From: an uncultured Helicobacter sp.
GTDB taxonomy: Bacteria; Campylobacterota; Campylobacteria; Campylobacterales; Helicobacteraceae
Direction of reading: 5' to 3'
Length of the DNA: 64,000 bases
Assembly (NCBI RefSeq): GCF_937893305.1
Contig: NZ_CALBGN010000015.1
Coordinates: 124,001 to 188,000, forward strand
How positions within the stretch are numbered: position 1 is the stretch's first letter; each line of letters opens with the position of its first letter. Shown here piece after piece: positions 9,251 to 18,486 of the stretch. The position numbers and the translations under genes are program-made. The notes beneath the pieces are model-generated. The model worked only from the letters and a program-made list of their open reading frames with translations, was not told the DNA's origin and searched no databases.

Positions 9251-10933
9251 TTAAGAAATTTGATCCTTGATAATATCCCCTAATGTCATCTTGTCACTTG
9301 CACTATCATTAAAGTTTTTAAGATTTGTCTTTTCTTTTTGCCGCTCTAAACGGCGCACAGACACACGAACTCTATTGTTTTGTGCATCAATTAAAGAAAT
9401 CACTCCATTAATTGTATCTCCAACTTTAATATCTTCTTTTTTAAGCGGTGCTAGATCCTCATTGCGAATCAATGCGTCCATCTCATTATCAATTTTAATA
9501 AACACACCAAAATCTTTCACATCCCTAACAACTCCAACAACCGCATCATCTAAAGAATATTTTTTTGCAAACTCATCAACAGGAGAAGCAATCAAACCTT
9601 TACGCGTTAAAGAAATACGCTCTTTCTGACGATCAATTTTAGCAATTTTCACCTCAACATTTTCACCAATTTTCATCAAATCTTTGCATTTTTCATTTTT
9701 ATTCCAATATGCATCTTCATTGTGCAACAATCCATCAATTCCATCTAATTTAATAAATGCTCCAAAATCCGTTAAAGTCGCAACAACACCCTTTAAAACA
9801 TCTCCTTCTTTATGTTTCTTAGCAAATTGTTCAAAAGGTTTATCCAAAAGCTTTTTCAAAGATACTCTTAAACGACGATCTTTTGGATCAATCTCAATAA
9901 CTTCTACATCAATTTCTTGCCCAACTTTCAAAAACTCTTCTGGATTTTGAATATTTTTATTCCAAGAAATTTCAGAAATATGCAAGAAACCTTCAATATC
10001 ATTTCCTAAATCCACAAACACACCATAAGGCTCAATATTGCTTACTGTAACTTTAATCGCATCCCCTACTTCAAGTTCATTTTCAACTTCTCTCCAAGGA
10101 TCTTCTGTTGTTGCTTTGATAGAAAGTGCTAAACGGCGTTTATCCTTATCATAGTTTAAAACCTTAATAGGCACTATATCTTCTTCTTTATAGAGCTTAG
10201 ATGGATTAACAGGTCCCTTATAGCTAATTTCTGTGTAATGCACTAAACCTTCTACACCATTAACATCAACAAACATTCCAAAACTTGTGATTTTTTTGAC
10301 TTTTCCTTCTAGGATTCCTTCTTCTTTTAAGAGATTATCTACTGCATCTTTTTTTACCGTATTTTCAAGCTCAAACAAACGCTTGCGTGAGATCACAATG
10401 CTATCTTCTTCTGGTTTTACATTAATAATGCAAGCTTTAATTTTCTTACCATCAACCTTACTGCCTTCTTTAAATGCAGCTGCAAACTTAGGCATAAAAA
10501 ACTCTACATCTCCATTCTCAACAACATATCCGCCCTTATTGCGTCTAACAACAACACCTTCTACAATTTTATCTTTATAATCATCGCCTAGACTTTGAAT
10601 ATACTCGCGCACTTTTTCTTTGCGAATTGCCTTTTTATAAGAAACAATTGGTTGTTCATTGCGTCTTCCTGTAATCACAATAGGTAAAGTATCTCCAACT
10701 TTAAACAACAAATTACCTTGCGCATCTAAAATTTCATCAAGCGCAACAATTCCTTCTTTTTTCTCTCCGGGAACTGCAATAATCACTTGATTATTCTCAA
10801 TTGCAACGATATTTCCTTCAGAAACACGCGCATTTTCTTTTTTCTCAAATTGCTCGAACATTGAAGCAAAATCTTCATTTTCGTCAATAACAATCTTCTC
10901 TAATTCTTGTGTATTAATTCCTACAACAGCCAT
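9251..10933 (-). CDS. rpsA: 30S ribosomal protein S1
   Basis: A 560-residue S1 protein that helps mRNA dock on the 30S subunit. Six S1 (OB-fold) repeats can be followed, beginning near residues 39, 124, 209, 292, 379 and 466. Each has the pattern G-V-V-x-x-[IV]-x-x-[FY]-G-x-F-[IV]; good examples are SFGMFVDVNGVEGLVH, PYGVFVDLGNDIEGFLH and DFGAFIKLDGIDGLLH. Length matches the six-repeat proteobacterial form. AAAGGGC precedes the ATG. It lies 65 bases after ispH in the same operon; the ispH-rpsA adjacency is conserved in Helicobacter. Confidence 0.97.
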   Translation of the reverse strand: MAVVGINTQELEKIVIDENEDFASMFEQFEKKENARVSEGNIVAIENNQVIIAVPGEKKEGIVALDEILDAQGNLLFKVGDTLPIVITGRRNEQPIVSYKKAIRKEKVREYIQSLGDDYKDKIVEGVVVRRNKGGYVVENGDVEFFMPKFAAAFKEGSKVDGKKIKACIINVKPEEDSIVISRKRLFELENTVKKDAVDNLLKEEGILEGKVKKITSFGMFVDVNGVEGLVHYTEISYKGPVNPSKLYKEEDIVPIKVLNYDKDKRRLALSIKATTEDPWREVENELEVGDAIKVTVSNIEPYGVFVDLGNDIEGFLHISEISWNKNIQNPEEFLKVGQEIDVEVIEIDPKDRRLRVSLKKLLDKPFEQFAKKHKEGDVLKGVVATLTDFGAFIKLDGIDGLLHNEDAYWNKNEKCKDLMKIGENVEVKIAKIDRQKERISLTRKGLIASPVDEFAKKYSLDDAVVGVVRDVKDFGVFIKIDNEMDALIRNEDLAPLKKEDIKVGDTINGVISLIDAQNNRVRVSVRRLERQKEKTNLKNFNDSASDKMTLGDIIKDQIS

Positions 10934-10998
10934 CTATGCCCTTTTTTAAAAAATAAATTTTGAAATTCTAATCAATCTAGCCTTTTAAAAGTATAAAA

Positions 10999-11823
10999 TT
11001 AGTAGTTTTTAATCGTATTTACAACTTTATCAATAATCCAATTAGGAGTAGAAGCACCAGCGGTAACTCCGCACAATTTCTTATCTAAAAACCATTTGGA
11101 ATCTAATTCTAAAAAATCTTCTATCAAGTAACAATCCTTACAATATTCTTTAGAAATATTATAAAGTTGCTTTGTATTTGATGAATTTTTCCCACCAACA
11201 ATTACCATTATATCAACTTCTTTTGCTAAGTTTCTTGCAGAATCTTGATTATCAAATGTTGCATTACAGATCGTGTTAAACACCCTGCATTCTGAACAAT
11301 GGCTAATTAAATAATTTGCAATTTCCAAAAACACATTAATATTTTTTGTTGTTTGTGAAACCAAAGCAACTTTATCGCGCAATTTTGCTTTTTTTAATGC
11401 TTCTAAATCTTCCACCACCAAAGGCTCATTACTACAATAACTCATCACTCCTTTAACTTCTGGGTGCTTCATATCTCCAAAAATCACAATTTGATAACCC
11501 TTAGCACTCATATTTTCACAAATTTTTTGCGGCTTTGTTACATAAGGGCAAGTTGCATCAGTAATCTTACTAGTTTTTTCTTTGAGTTTTTGCAAATCTT
11601 GTTTTGGGATTCCGTGTGTGCGGATAATCACTTCTGCATCTTGTGCAATTGCCTGAATATCTTCATTAACCACAACATTAAACTTCTCTTTTAGGCGATT
11701 AATTTCTTTTGCATTATGAATTAAAGGACCCAAAGTTATGCCATTTGGTTTTTTTTCTGCTAGTTCAATAGCACGCTTCACACCAAAACAAAATCCATAA
11801 TTTTTTGCTAATTTTACTTCCAC
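10999..11823 (-). CDS. ispH: 4-hydroxy-3-methylbut-2-enyl diphosphate reductase
   Basis: A 274-residue IspH (LytB), the last enzyme of the non-mevalonate isoprenoid pathway, which reduces HMBPP to IPP and DMAPP using a [4Fe-4S] cluster. The three cluster cysteines lie in NYGFCFGVKRA (Cys12), DATCPYVTK and NTICNATFDNQ. The His and Glu/Thr active-site segments (GPLIHN, IRTHGIP, GKNSSNT) are also seen. The gene is 12 bases downstream of aroA and upstream of rpsA. Confidence 0.97.
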   Translation of the reverse strand: MEVKLAKNYGFCFGVKRAIELAEKKPNGITLGPLIHNAKEINRLKEKFNVVVNEDIQAIAQDAEVIIRTHGIPKQDLQKLKEKTSKITDATCPYVTKPQKICENMSAKGYQIVIFGDMKHPEVKGVMSYCSNEPLVVEDLEALKKAKLRDKVALVSQTTKNINVFLEIANYLISHCSECRVFNTICNATFDNQDSARNLAKEVDIMVIVGGKNSSNTKQLYNISKEYCKDCYLIEDFLELDSKWFLDKKLCGVTAGASTPNWIIDKVVNTIKNY

Positions 11824-11835
11824 ATTTATCCTTTT

Positions 11836-13131
11836 TTAAGCAACCTTTGTAATGGATTTAAGAATTTCTAAAAAGTTCGGAAAAGAGATATTAATATATT
11901 CTGCATTTTCAATCTCCATTCCACTCTTTAATCCAGCAATCGCAAAACTCATCGCAATCCGATGATCTCCAAAGCTATCCACACAAGCTTCTTTTAGTTC
12001 TCCACCTATAATACGGAATCCATCTGTAAGCTCTTGTGCTTCAATCCCGCAAAGTTTAAGATTATTAACAACTGCTTTAATTCTATCTGTCTCTTTCACA
12101 CGCAATTCCTCTGCATTTCTTACTAGGCTCTCACCCTTAGCGCAAGCCATTGCAATCGCTAATGCTGGAATCTCATCAATCAACCAAGAAATTCTCTCAC
12201 TTAACTCCACAGCCTTTAATCTCTCTGGTGCTTGCATGCTGATATTACCAATACTTTCATAAATCTTTGAAGTTTCTGTATAAGTAATCTTAACACCCAT
12301 TTTTTCAAGCACTCTAAAAGCTTCAATGCGTGTTTTATTCAATAAAACATTGCGTAAGATTCCACTTGCATTAGGCGTAATAGCAATTCCAAGCGCAAAG
12401 AAAAATGCACTCGATGGATCTGCTGGAATTTCTAAATTTAATGGCTCTAACTTGCCCTTTAAAGGCTGTATTTTTATCTCTACTTCTCCATTATTTTGTA
12501 TTTTAGATTCTATTTTCGCGCCCATTCCCCTAAGCATTTTTTCACTATGATCACGGCTTAACTCTGGCTCTTTATAAACACTCTCTCCTTTAGCAAAAAG
12601 CGCGCTTAGAAGCATTGCAGACTTAACTTGCGCACTTGGAATCTTACTCGTATAAAAAAAGGATTCCAACTTTGGATTTCCCTTAATTACTAAAGGAGCA
12701 AAATCCCCATCACTTCTCCCTAAAATCTCTACTCCAATGCTCCTTAAAGGTTCAACAACCCTTTTCATAGGGCGTTTATTAAGATAAGAATCCCCACTTA
12801 AAATAAAGATTCCATTTTGCGCACTTAAAAGCCCAAGATACAAACGCATTGCAGTTCCAGCATTCCCGCAATAAAGAATCGTATCTGGCTCTTGAATACT
12901 TTCTGGTGGTGTTAGCAATAATCCTCCATCGCGTTTTTCAACACTTAAGCCTAGCTTTTTTGCAATCTCTAGTGTATCTAGCGTATCTTCACCCTCTAAG
13001 TAATTTCGCACAAAGCTTGGCTTATCACTAAGAAGTGCAAACATCGCGCAACGATGTGAGATAGACTTGTCTGGAGCGATTTTATCTGTATCTAGCCAAA
13101 AACTCTGCGTTTTGCTAATTTTCAGTTTCAT
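11836..13131 (-). CDS. aroA: 3-phosphoshikimate 1-carboxyvinyltransferase (EPSP synthase)
   Basis: A 431-residue EPSP synthase that joins shikimate-3-phosphate to the enolpyruvyl group of PEP in chorismate synthesis. Visible signatures include DKSISHRCAMFALLS near the N terminus, the PEP-binding GNAGTAMRLYLGLLS, and the C-terminal RVKETDRIKAVVNNL with GDHRIAMSFAIAGL. The gene overlaps pheT by 4 bases (ATGA type), so translational coupling is expected, and ispH follows after 12 bases. Confidence 0.97.
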   Translation of the reverse strand: MKLKISKTQSFWLDTDKIAPDKSISHRCAMFALLSDKPSFVRNYLEGEDTLDTLEIAKKLGLSVEKRDGGLLLTPPESIQEPDTILYCGNAGTAMRLYLGLLSAQNGIFILSGDSYLNKRPMKRVVEPLRSIGVEILGRSDGDFAPLVIKGNPKLESFFYTSKIPSAQVKSAMLLSALFAKGESVYKEPELSRDHSEKMLRGMGAKIESKIQNNGEVEIKIQPLKGKLEPLNLEIPADPSSAFFFALGIAITPNASGILRNVLLNKTRIEAFRVLEKMGVKITYTETSKIYESIGNISMQAPERLKAVELSERISWLIDEIPALAIAMACAKGESLVRNAEELRVKETDRIKAVVNNLKLCGIEAQELTDGFRIIGGELKEACVDSFGDHRIAMSFAIAGLKSGMEIENAEYINISFPNFLEILKSITKVA

Positions 13132-15491
13132 CGCAACTCTACTCCAAAGACCGCCTTAAGTTCTTCTAAAACGACTTCTAAAGCTGTGTTAATATCCTTT
13201 TCTTCAAGCGTTTTAACATCTGATTGTAAAGTGAAACGAAGCGTTAAGCTTATTTTATCTTTTAATGTGGAATCTTCATAAATATCTAGCGGATAAAATC
13301 CTACAATATCAGGCACTTTCAGCTTTTCAATGCACGCTCTAACCTTAAAATATGGAATCGTCTTATCTAGCACCACACTTAAATCTCTCTGTGTTTTTTG
13401 AAACTTAGAATACATTTGCACTTGTGGAATTTCTTCACCAAGCAATTCTAGGTCTAAGGTGCATAGATAAGTCTCATCAACCCCAAACTCCTTAGCAACT
13501 TGTGGATGTAAAGTTGCAATCACTCCTATTTCTTTGCCTTTTTGAATCACTTTTGCGCATTGTCCGCTATGAAACAGCTTAATTTTAGACTCTAATGGCT
13601 CTAAGCTAAACTCTCCTATTACACACGCAATCCTATCACAAAACCCAAAAAAGCTCCCTTTCAAGCCTTTTGCATTTGGATAGCGTTCTTCACAAAGCAA
13701 ACCGCTTTGTATAAAGGCAAGATTTGTGCCTTGCTCACGCTTTTTATTATACACAGTTCCGATTTCAAAAAGACTCACTGCATTAAAACCATTATTGCAA
13801 TTTCTTTGTAAAGCTCTCAAAAGACCTAGCAAGAGTGTGCTACGCAAAGTGTTTAAATCCTGCGTGATAGGATTTAGCAAATCCAATGTTTCATCAAGCA
13901 CTTCAAAGCCATAATTTTGAAGTTTTTCTCTATCTTCAAAAACAAAATGCACCACTTCATCGAACCCGACCCCAATGGCTTTTTGTGCAATTTTTCTTCT
14001 AAAATAATATTCTCTTAAAGCATCATCACTTTGATCATTTTGCACAAAAGAAAGCGGAATACTAGGGACATTATCAATCCCATAAAAACGAATAATCTCT
14101 TCAGCAATATCCTGTAACCCTGCAATATCGTGGCGGAAAAATGGCTGTTTTGCAATAATGAAATTTTCATCGCTTGTCATCTCCACATTAAATCCAAGCC
14201 CTTTTAGAATATTTACTACCTTGAGTTTCTCTAAACGCACACCAATAATACGCCCCATTAACTCCAAGTCAATTGTAATAGGATCTTTTGGTGGCACTTC
14301 AATAAAACCTTGCGTATCTGTGTATAAAACTCCATCTTCTCCTAAAAGCAAGTTTGATAGCACACAAAGCCCTGTTTTTAAATCCGGACAACTCCCACGT
14401 GATGAGCGCTGAAACACTTTAGGATCAACTTTTGCTTTCGTATCCATTACTTTTTGCGCAATGATTTCTGGGGCAATATAGCTTGCTTCAAGCACGATAA
14501 ATTCTCTTTCTTTTAATGCACCCTCTTTAGCGCAAAACTCTCCAGCAGTTCGAAGCTCCACACCAATAGTAGATAATTTCTCTTTTTCATTATAAACACT
14601 CTCAAGTCCGCATTTATCCTTTTTAAGCGTTAAAACAACCTTTTGTCCATCAATCTGACAAAAACTTTGCGGATACGCATTTAAAATCACTCCACTAAAA
14701 AGCGTGCTAAAATTCAAGGCATCTTTTAACCAAGAATTTTCCAAGATTCCATTATGTCCTAAGAATAAATTCACACACAAAGGAAGTGCGCTAGGTTTTG
14801 TCTCCATTGCTTGAAAAAGCAAAGAAGAATCGTGCTTATCATTAGAGACAATTTGTAACACACGCCCAATTCCTGGTGCATTTTCAGAAACTTTTGGAGG
14901 ATTTAAAGGTTTTAGTTCCAGCTCAAATGCTACACTTAAATCCCTTGCAATCCCTAGCAAACTCATACAATCCCCGCGATTTGGTGTGATAGAAATCTCA
15001 TAAACTTCATCATTAAACAAAGGATATTCACTAAGCTCCTTGCCAATTATTAACTCACCAATGCTAGAATCCAACTCCACAATCCCATCATTAATCTTTG
15101 GAAATCCAAGCTCTGTTGTAGAACATAACATTCCACAACTCTCCACACCTCTAAGCGCTGCCTTTTTAATTGTAAGATTAGGAAGTTCTGCACCCTCTAG
15201 TGCAACTGCCACATAAATTCCTTCTCTTGCATTTGCCGCACCACACACAATCTGACGCGTTTCATAATTTCCCTCTGTTCCGCTAATTGCTACTTGTGCA
15301 ACATTGAGTTTTGTTGCGTCTTTGTGTTTTTGACATTCTAAAATTTTTCCTACAACAACTCTCTTTGGTGCAACCATAGCACAAAAGGATTCCACCTCTA
15401 ATCCAATCTTATTTAAAGTGCTATACATCATTGCGCTAGTAATATTCTCCAGCGGTAAAATATGGCTTAAAATACTGCGTGTAAAAATCAT
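13128..15491 (-). CDS. pheT: Phenylalanyl-tRNA synthetase beta subunit
   Basis: A 787-residue beta subunit of the alpha2-beta2 enzyme that charges tRNA-Phe. The N-terminal tRNA-binding (EMAP-like) domain (VVGKILECQKHKDATKLNVAQV, shown partly) comes first. It is followed by the B3/B4 editing region (SITPNRGDCMSLLGIARDL), the B5 domain and the synthetase-like core (TLRSTLLLGLLRAL). A C-terminal ferredoxin-fold anticodon-binding domain (KFQKTQRDLSVVLDK) closes the protein. It overlaps pheS by 4 bases upstream and aroA by 4 bases downstream, so this is a tightly coupled operon segment. Confidence 0.97.
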   Translation of the reverse strand: MIFTRSILSHILPLENITSAMMYSTLNKIGLEVESFCAMVAPKRVVVGKILECQKHKDATKLNVAQVAISGTEGNYETRQIVCGAANAREGIYVAVALEGAELPNLTIKKAALRGVESCGMLCSTTELGFPKINDGIVELDSSIGELIIGKELSEYPLFNDEVYEISITPNRGDCMSLLGIARDLSVAFELELKPLNPPKVSENAPGIGRVLQIVSNDKHDSSLLFQAMETKPSALPLCVNLFLGHNGILENSWLKDALNFSTLFSGVILNAYPQSFCQIDGQKVVLTLKKDKCGLESVYNEKEKLSTIGVELRTAGEFCAKEGALKEREFIVLEASYIAPEIIAQKVMDTKAKVDPKVFQRSSRGSCPDLKTGLCVLSNLLLGEDGVLYTDTQGFIEVPPKDPITIDLELMGRIIGVRLEKLKVVNILKGLGFNVEMTSDENFIIAKQPFFRHDIAGLQDIAEEIIRFYGIDNVPSIPLSFVQNDQSDDALREYYFRRKIAQKAIGVGFDEVVHFVFEDREKLQNYGFEVLDETLDLLNPITQDLNTLRSTLLLGLLRALQRNCNNGFNAVSLFEIGTVYNKKREQGTNLAFIQSGLLCEERYPNAKGLKGSFFGFCDRIACVIGEFSLEPLESKIKLFHSGQCAKVIQKGKEIGVIATLHPQVAKEFGVDETYLCTLDLELLGEEIPQVQMYSKFQKTQRDLSVVLDKTIPYFKVRACIEKLKVPDIVGFYPLDIYEDSTLKDKISLTLRFTLQSDVKTLEEKDINTALEVVLEELKAVFGVELR

Positions 15492-16483
15492 TTAAATTGC
15501 TCCAAAATTCTTAAATCACTCTCGAAAAACGCCCTTAAATCCGGCACACTATACGCAAGCATTGCAAAGCGTTCCACACCTAGCCCAAAGGCATATCCAC
15601 TCACATCTTCATAGCCAACTGCCCTAAAAACATTATCATCTACAACCCCACATCCAAGCACTTCTAGCCAACCTGTGTGCGAACACACACGACAACCTTC
15701 TCCTTGACAAAAAATACAACTCATATCCACTTCAGCACTTGGTTCTGTAAAGGGAAAGAAACTAGAACGAAATCTGACTTTCACATCTCCAAACATATAT
15801 TTCAAAAAATCTTCTAAAATAAATTTCAAATGCGCAAAACTCACAGAATCCTTGCCTTTTTCCACCACAAGCCCTTCTACTTGATGAAACATAGGCGTAT
15901 GTGTCAAATCATAATCACATCTAAACACATTCCCCGGACAAATCATACGAATAGGAGGTTGTTGTGTTTCCATTGTGCGAATCTGCACAGGCGAAGTATG
16001 TGTGCGTAATAATTTCCCATCTTTAAAGTAAAAGGTATCTTGCATATCTCTTGCAGGGTGATATTTAGGAAGATTTAATGCTTCAAAATTGTGAAAATCA
16101 TCTTCTACTAAAGGTCCCATTTTTAATGCAAAATTCATTCCTATAAAATACTCCACAATTCTATCTAGCATTAACATCACAGGGTGATTTGCACCCTTTA
16201 AACTACTTGAACTAAACAACGAAACATCAATCTTTTCTGCATTTAATTTTGCTTCTAGCTCTTTTAAGCTTAAAGCTTCTTTTTTATCGGCTAATGCCTT
16301 TTCAAAGCGTATTTTTAGAGAATTCAACTCCTTTGCAAGTATCTTTTTGCTCTCTCCATCACAATTTTTAAGTTCTGCAAACTTCGCCGTTAAACTCCCC
16401 TTTTTTCCCATTACTAAAACACGGATTTCTTCTAGTTCTGCTGTGGTTTGCACATTGTCAATCTTAGAAAATATAACTTCCAT
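15488..16483 (-). CDS. pheS: Phenylalanyl-tRNA synthetase alpha subunit
   Basis: A 331-residue catalytic alpha subunit. An N-terminal coiled-coil arm that contacts tRNA (about residues 1-90) is followed by the class II aminoacylation core. Motif 2 is visible around RMICPGNVFRCDYDLTHTPMFHQVEG, here cited by its ends, and motif 3 is GYAFGLGVERFAMLAY. A CxxC pair (SCIFCQGEGCRVCSHTGW) lies before motif 3. It is the first gene of the minus-strand run pheS-pheT-aroA-ispH-rpsA-(membrane protein)-serA. A promoter should lie in the 109-base gap shared with the divergent HIT gene. Confidence 0.97.
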   Translation of the reverse strand: MEVIFSKIDNVQTTAELEEIRVLVMGKKGSLTAKFAELKNCDGESKKILAKELNSLKIRFEKALADKKEALSLKELEAKLNAEKIDVSLFSSSSLKGANHPVMLMLDRIVEYFIGMNFALKMGPLVEDDFHNFEALNLPKYHPARDMQDTFYFKDGKLLRTHTSPVQIRTMETQQPPIRMICPGNVFRCDYDLTHTPMFHQVEGLVVEKGKDSVSFAHLKFILEDFLKYMFGDVKVRFRSSFFPFTEPSAEVDMSCIFCQGEGCRVCSHTGWLEVLGCGVVDDNVFRAVGYEDVSGYAFGLGVERFAMLAYSVPDLRAFFESDLRILEQFK

Positions 16484-16554
16484 TGCTTTCCCATTCTTAT
16501 AAAATAATGATGAGATTGTATTAAAAAATATTTTTACTTTGCTTAATATTTAGG

Positions 16555-16560
16555 TAAAAT
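16555..16560 (+). promoter_or_regulatory. Candidate -10 box upstream of the HIT gene
   Basis: TAAAAT 33 bases before the HIT start codon, preceded by a T-rich stretch (TTTTTACTTTGCTT). This matches the vegetative promoters of Campylobacterota, which have an extended -10 and T-rich upstream DNA rather than a clear -35. Position and composition are the only evidence. Confidence 0.45.
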
Positions 16561-16592
16561 TACAGAAATTCAATCAATAAAAAGGTTTAAAA

Positions 16593-16973
16593 ATGAGCGT
16601 ATTTGAAAAAATTCTTAAAGGAGAAATCCCTTGTAACAAAGTTTTAGAAAATGATGATTTTTTGGCATTTCACGATATTGCGCCAAAGGCTCCCGTACAT
16701 GTCTTAGCAATCCCTAAAAAGTTTGCAAAAGATTTTCAAGAGCTAAATCCCAAAGAAATGGTAGGATTAACAAGCTTTATTCAAGAAGTTACTAGACTCT
16801 TAGGACTTGATAAAAGCGGTTATCGCATTATTAGCAATGTCGGTGTTGATGGCGGACAAGAGATTCCTTATTTACATTTTCATATTTTAGGCGGAGCGAA
16901 ATTACGCTGGGATAATTTAGCACAAAATATCTCTGAAAAAGAACGCCTAGAAGAAGCCAAAAAAGGAATGTAA
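16593..16973 (+). CDS. HIT-family (histidine triad) nucleotide-binding protein
   Basis: A 126-residue Hint-like protein; such proteins hydrolyse purine nucleoside phosphoramidates. The N-terminal SVFEKILKGEIPCNKVLENDD and the central DIAPKAPVHVLAIPKK are typical. The triad normally reads His-x-His-x-His. Here it is Tyr-Leu-His-Phe-His (PYLHFHILGG), so the first His is replaced by Tyr while the middle, nucleophilic His is kept. The stop is followed immediately by the start of the next gene. HP0404 holds the same place beside pheS in H. pylori. Substrate unknown. Confidence 0.92.
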   Translation: MSVFEKILKGEIPCNKVLENDDFLAFHDIAPKAPVHVLAIPKKFAKDFQELNPKEMVGLTSFIQEVTRLLGLDKSGYRIISNVGVDGGQEIPYLHFHILGGAKLRWDNLAQNISEKERLEEAKKGM

Positions 16974-17273
16974 ATGAAAAACTTATTTGTGATTTTAGTT
17001 TCCTATACAAAACCCCTAGAAGTTATTGAGAGCATACTGCAAGAGCATCGCGCTTTTTTAAAAAAAGGTTATGAAAGCGGAAATTTACTAGCTAGCGGAC
17101 CACAAAGTCCAAAAATAGGTGGAATCGTCATTGGAAAATTTGATTCAAAAGAATCCGCAGAAACATTTTTCAAATATGATCCTTATGCAAAAAATAACGC
17201 TGCAACCTACCAAATCTTAGAATTTACACCTGTGCTACACCACGAACTTTTAGAAAAATTTTTAGAAGTTTAG
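16974..17273 (+). CDS. YciI-family protein
   Basis: A 99-residue protein of the YciI-like family (ferredoxin-like dimeric alpha+beta barrel, proposed enzymes of unknown substrate). Family features are the N-terminal beta strand LFVILVSYTKPLE, the central His in LQEHRAFLKKGYESGNLLASGPQ, and FKYDPYAKNNAATYQILEFTP near the end. The ATG follows the HIT stop codon without a gap, so the two genes form one transcript that ends at the hairpin at 17272-17298. The name tells only the fold family. Confidence 0.87.
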   Translation: MKNLFVILVSYTKPLEVIESILQEHRAFLKKGYESGNLLASGPQSPKIGGIVIGKFDSKESAETFFKYDPYAKNNAATYQILEFTPVLHHELLEKFLEV

Positions 17274-17298
17274 ATTCCAACTTTTGAAAATGGAATCT
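17272..17298 (+). terminator. Hairpin terminator after the YciI-family gene
   Basis: AGATTCCA at 17272-17279 pairs with TGGAATCT at 17291-17298 around an 11-base loop and overlaps the end of the coding region. One arm carries the 9-mer GATTCCAAC that recurs in this window. No strong T-run follows, so termination efficiency is uncertain. Confidence 0.5.
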
Positions 17299-17431
17299 AA
17301 ATGCCTTGTGATGCTTTTTATATAATTCAAAATGCAAAAATAATATCTATAAGCAATACTTATAACATCTCTTTGACAAAGCGAGTGTAACACAACCTAT
17401 TACAACGATAAAATTTTATTCCAACAAAATT

Positions 17432-18484
17432 CTAAACCTTAAAAAACTCCCTATACCATGCAATGAAATTCTTAATCCCTGTCTCTATACTTGTATTTGG
17501 CTTATAATCAAGTTCGCTTATTAGATCATCGACATTTGCATAAGTTGCTGGCACATCTCCGGGCTGAAGTGGGAGCATATTTTTTTGTGCTGTGATACCT
17601 AATTCTTTTTCAATTGCTTCTATAAAATCCATTAAACGCACGGGATTATTATTGCCAATATTGTAAATTTTATAGGGAGCTTTGGAACTGTGCGGATCTG
17701 GAGCTTTGCCACTCCACTCTGCATTTGGCTCTGCATTATGATCAATCACACGCACAACACCTTCTACAATATCATCTACATAAGTAAAATCTCTTAGCAT
17801 TTCTCCGTGATTAAACACATCAATAGGCTTACCTTCTAAAATTGCTTTTGTAAATAAAAACAACGCCATATCCGGACGCCCCCAAGGACCATAAACAGTA
17901 AAGAATCGCAAGCCTGTTGTTGGCAATCCAAAAAGATAAGAATAAGTATGCGCCATTAATTCATTGCTTTTTTTGCTTGCTGCATAAAGACTAATAGGGT
18001 GATCTACATTATCGCTTGTGCTAAAAGGCATATTTTCATTAAGCCCATATACAGAAGAACTTGACGCATACGCTAAATGCTTAATACTATGATGTCTGCA
18101 CGCTTCTAAAATATTGACAAAGCCTACAATATTACTCTCCACATACGCATAAGGATTAACCAAAGAATACCTAACTCCAGCTTGCGCTGCAAGATTACAC
18201 ACTTTATCAAACTTTTCATTTTCAAAAAGCTTAAAAAGATTCTCTCTATCCTCTAAGTTTAGTTGAATAAAACGATAGTTTGGATATTTCTCACTCTGCA
18301 CTAAAGCATTATATTTAAGTGCATTTTGCGAAATCCCAGCATTTTCTAAACGCCCATATTTAATCCGCACATCATAATAATCATTAATACAATCAAGTCC
18401 GACTACTTCATCGCCACGCTCTAGCAATCGCTTTGCAAGAAACGATCCAATAAATCCTGCTGTTCCTGTTACTAAAATCTTCAT
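17432..18484 (-). CDS. NAD-dependent UDP-sugar epimerase, UDP-glucuronate 4-epimerase type
   Basis: A 350-residue extended short-chain dehydrogenase. The Rossmann motif GTAGFIGSFLAKRL is at residues 7-20. The catalytic SSSSVYG and YAASKKSNE (Tyr-xxx-Lys) follow, and the substrate region RFFTVYGPWGRPDMALFLF is characteristic of UDP-glucuronate 4-epimerases, which make UDP-galacturonate for surface polysaccharides. It lies 2 bases after the aminotransferase gene, so the two are one operon. No glycosyltransferase or UDP-glucose dehydrogenase is adjacent. Exact sugar substrate is inferred from the family. Confidence 0.85.
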   Translation of the reverse strand: MKILVTGTAGFIGSFLAKRLLERGDEVVGLDCINDYYDVRIKYGRLENAGISQNALKYNALVQSEKYPNYRFIQLNLEDRENLFKLFENEKFDKVCNLAAQAGVRYSLVNPYAYVESNIVGFVNILEACRHHSIKHLAYASSSSVYGLNENMPFSTSDNVDHPISLYAASKKSNELMAHTYSYLFGLPTTGLRFFTVYGPWGRPDMALFLFTKAILEGKPIDVFNHGEMLRDFTYVDDIVEGVVRVIDHNAEPNAEWSGKAPDPHSSKAPYKIYNIGNNNPVRLMDFIEAIEKELGITAQKNMLPLQPGDVPATYANVDDLISELDYKPNTSIETGIKNFIAWYREFFKV

Positions 18485-18486
18485 TT

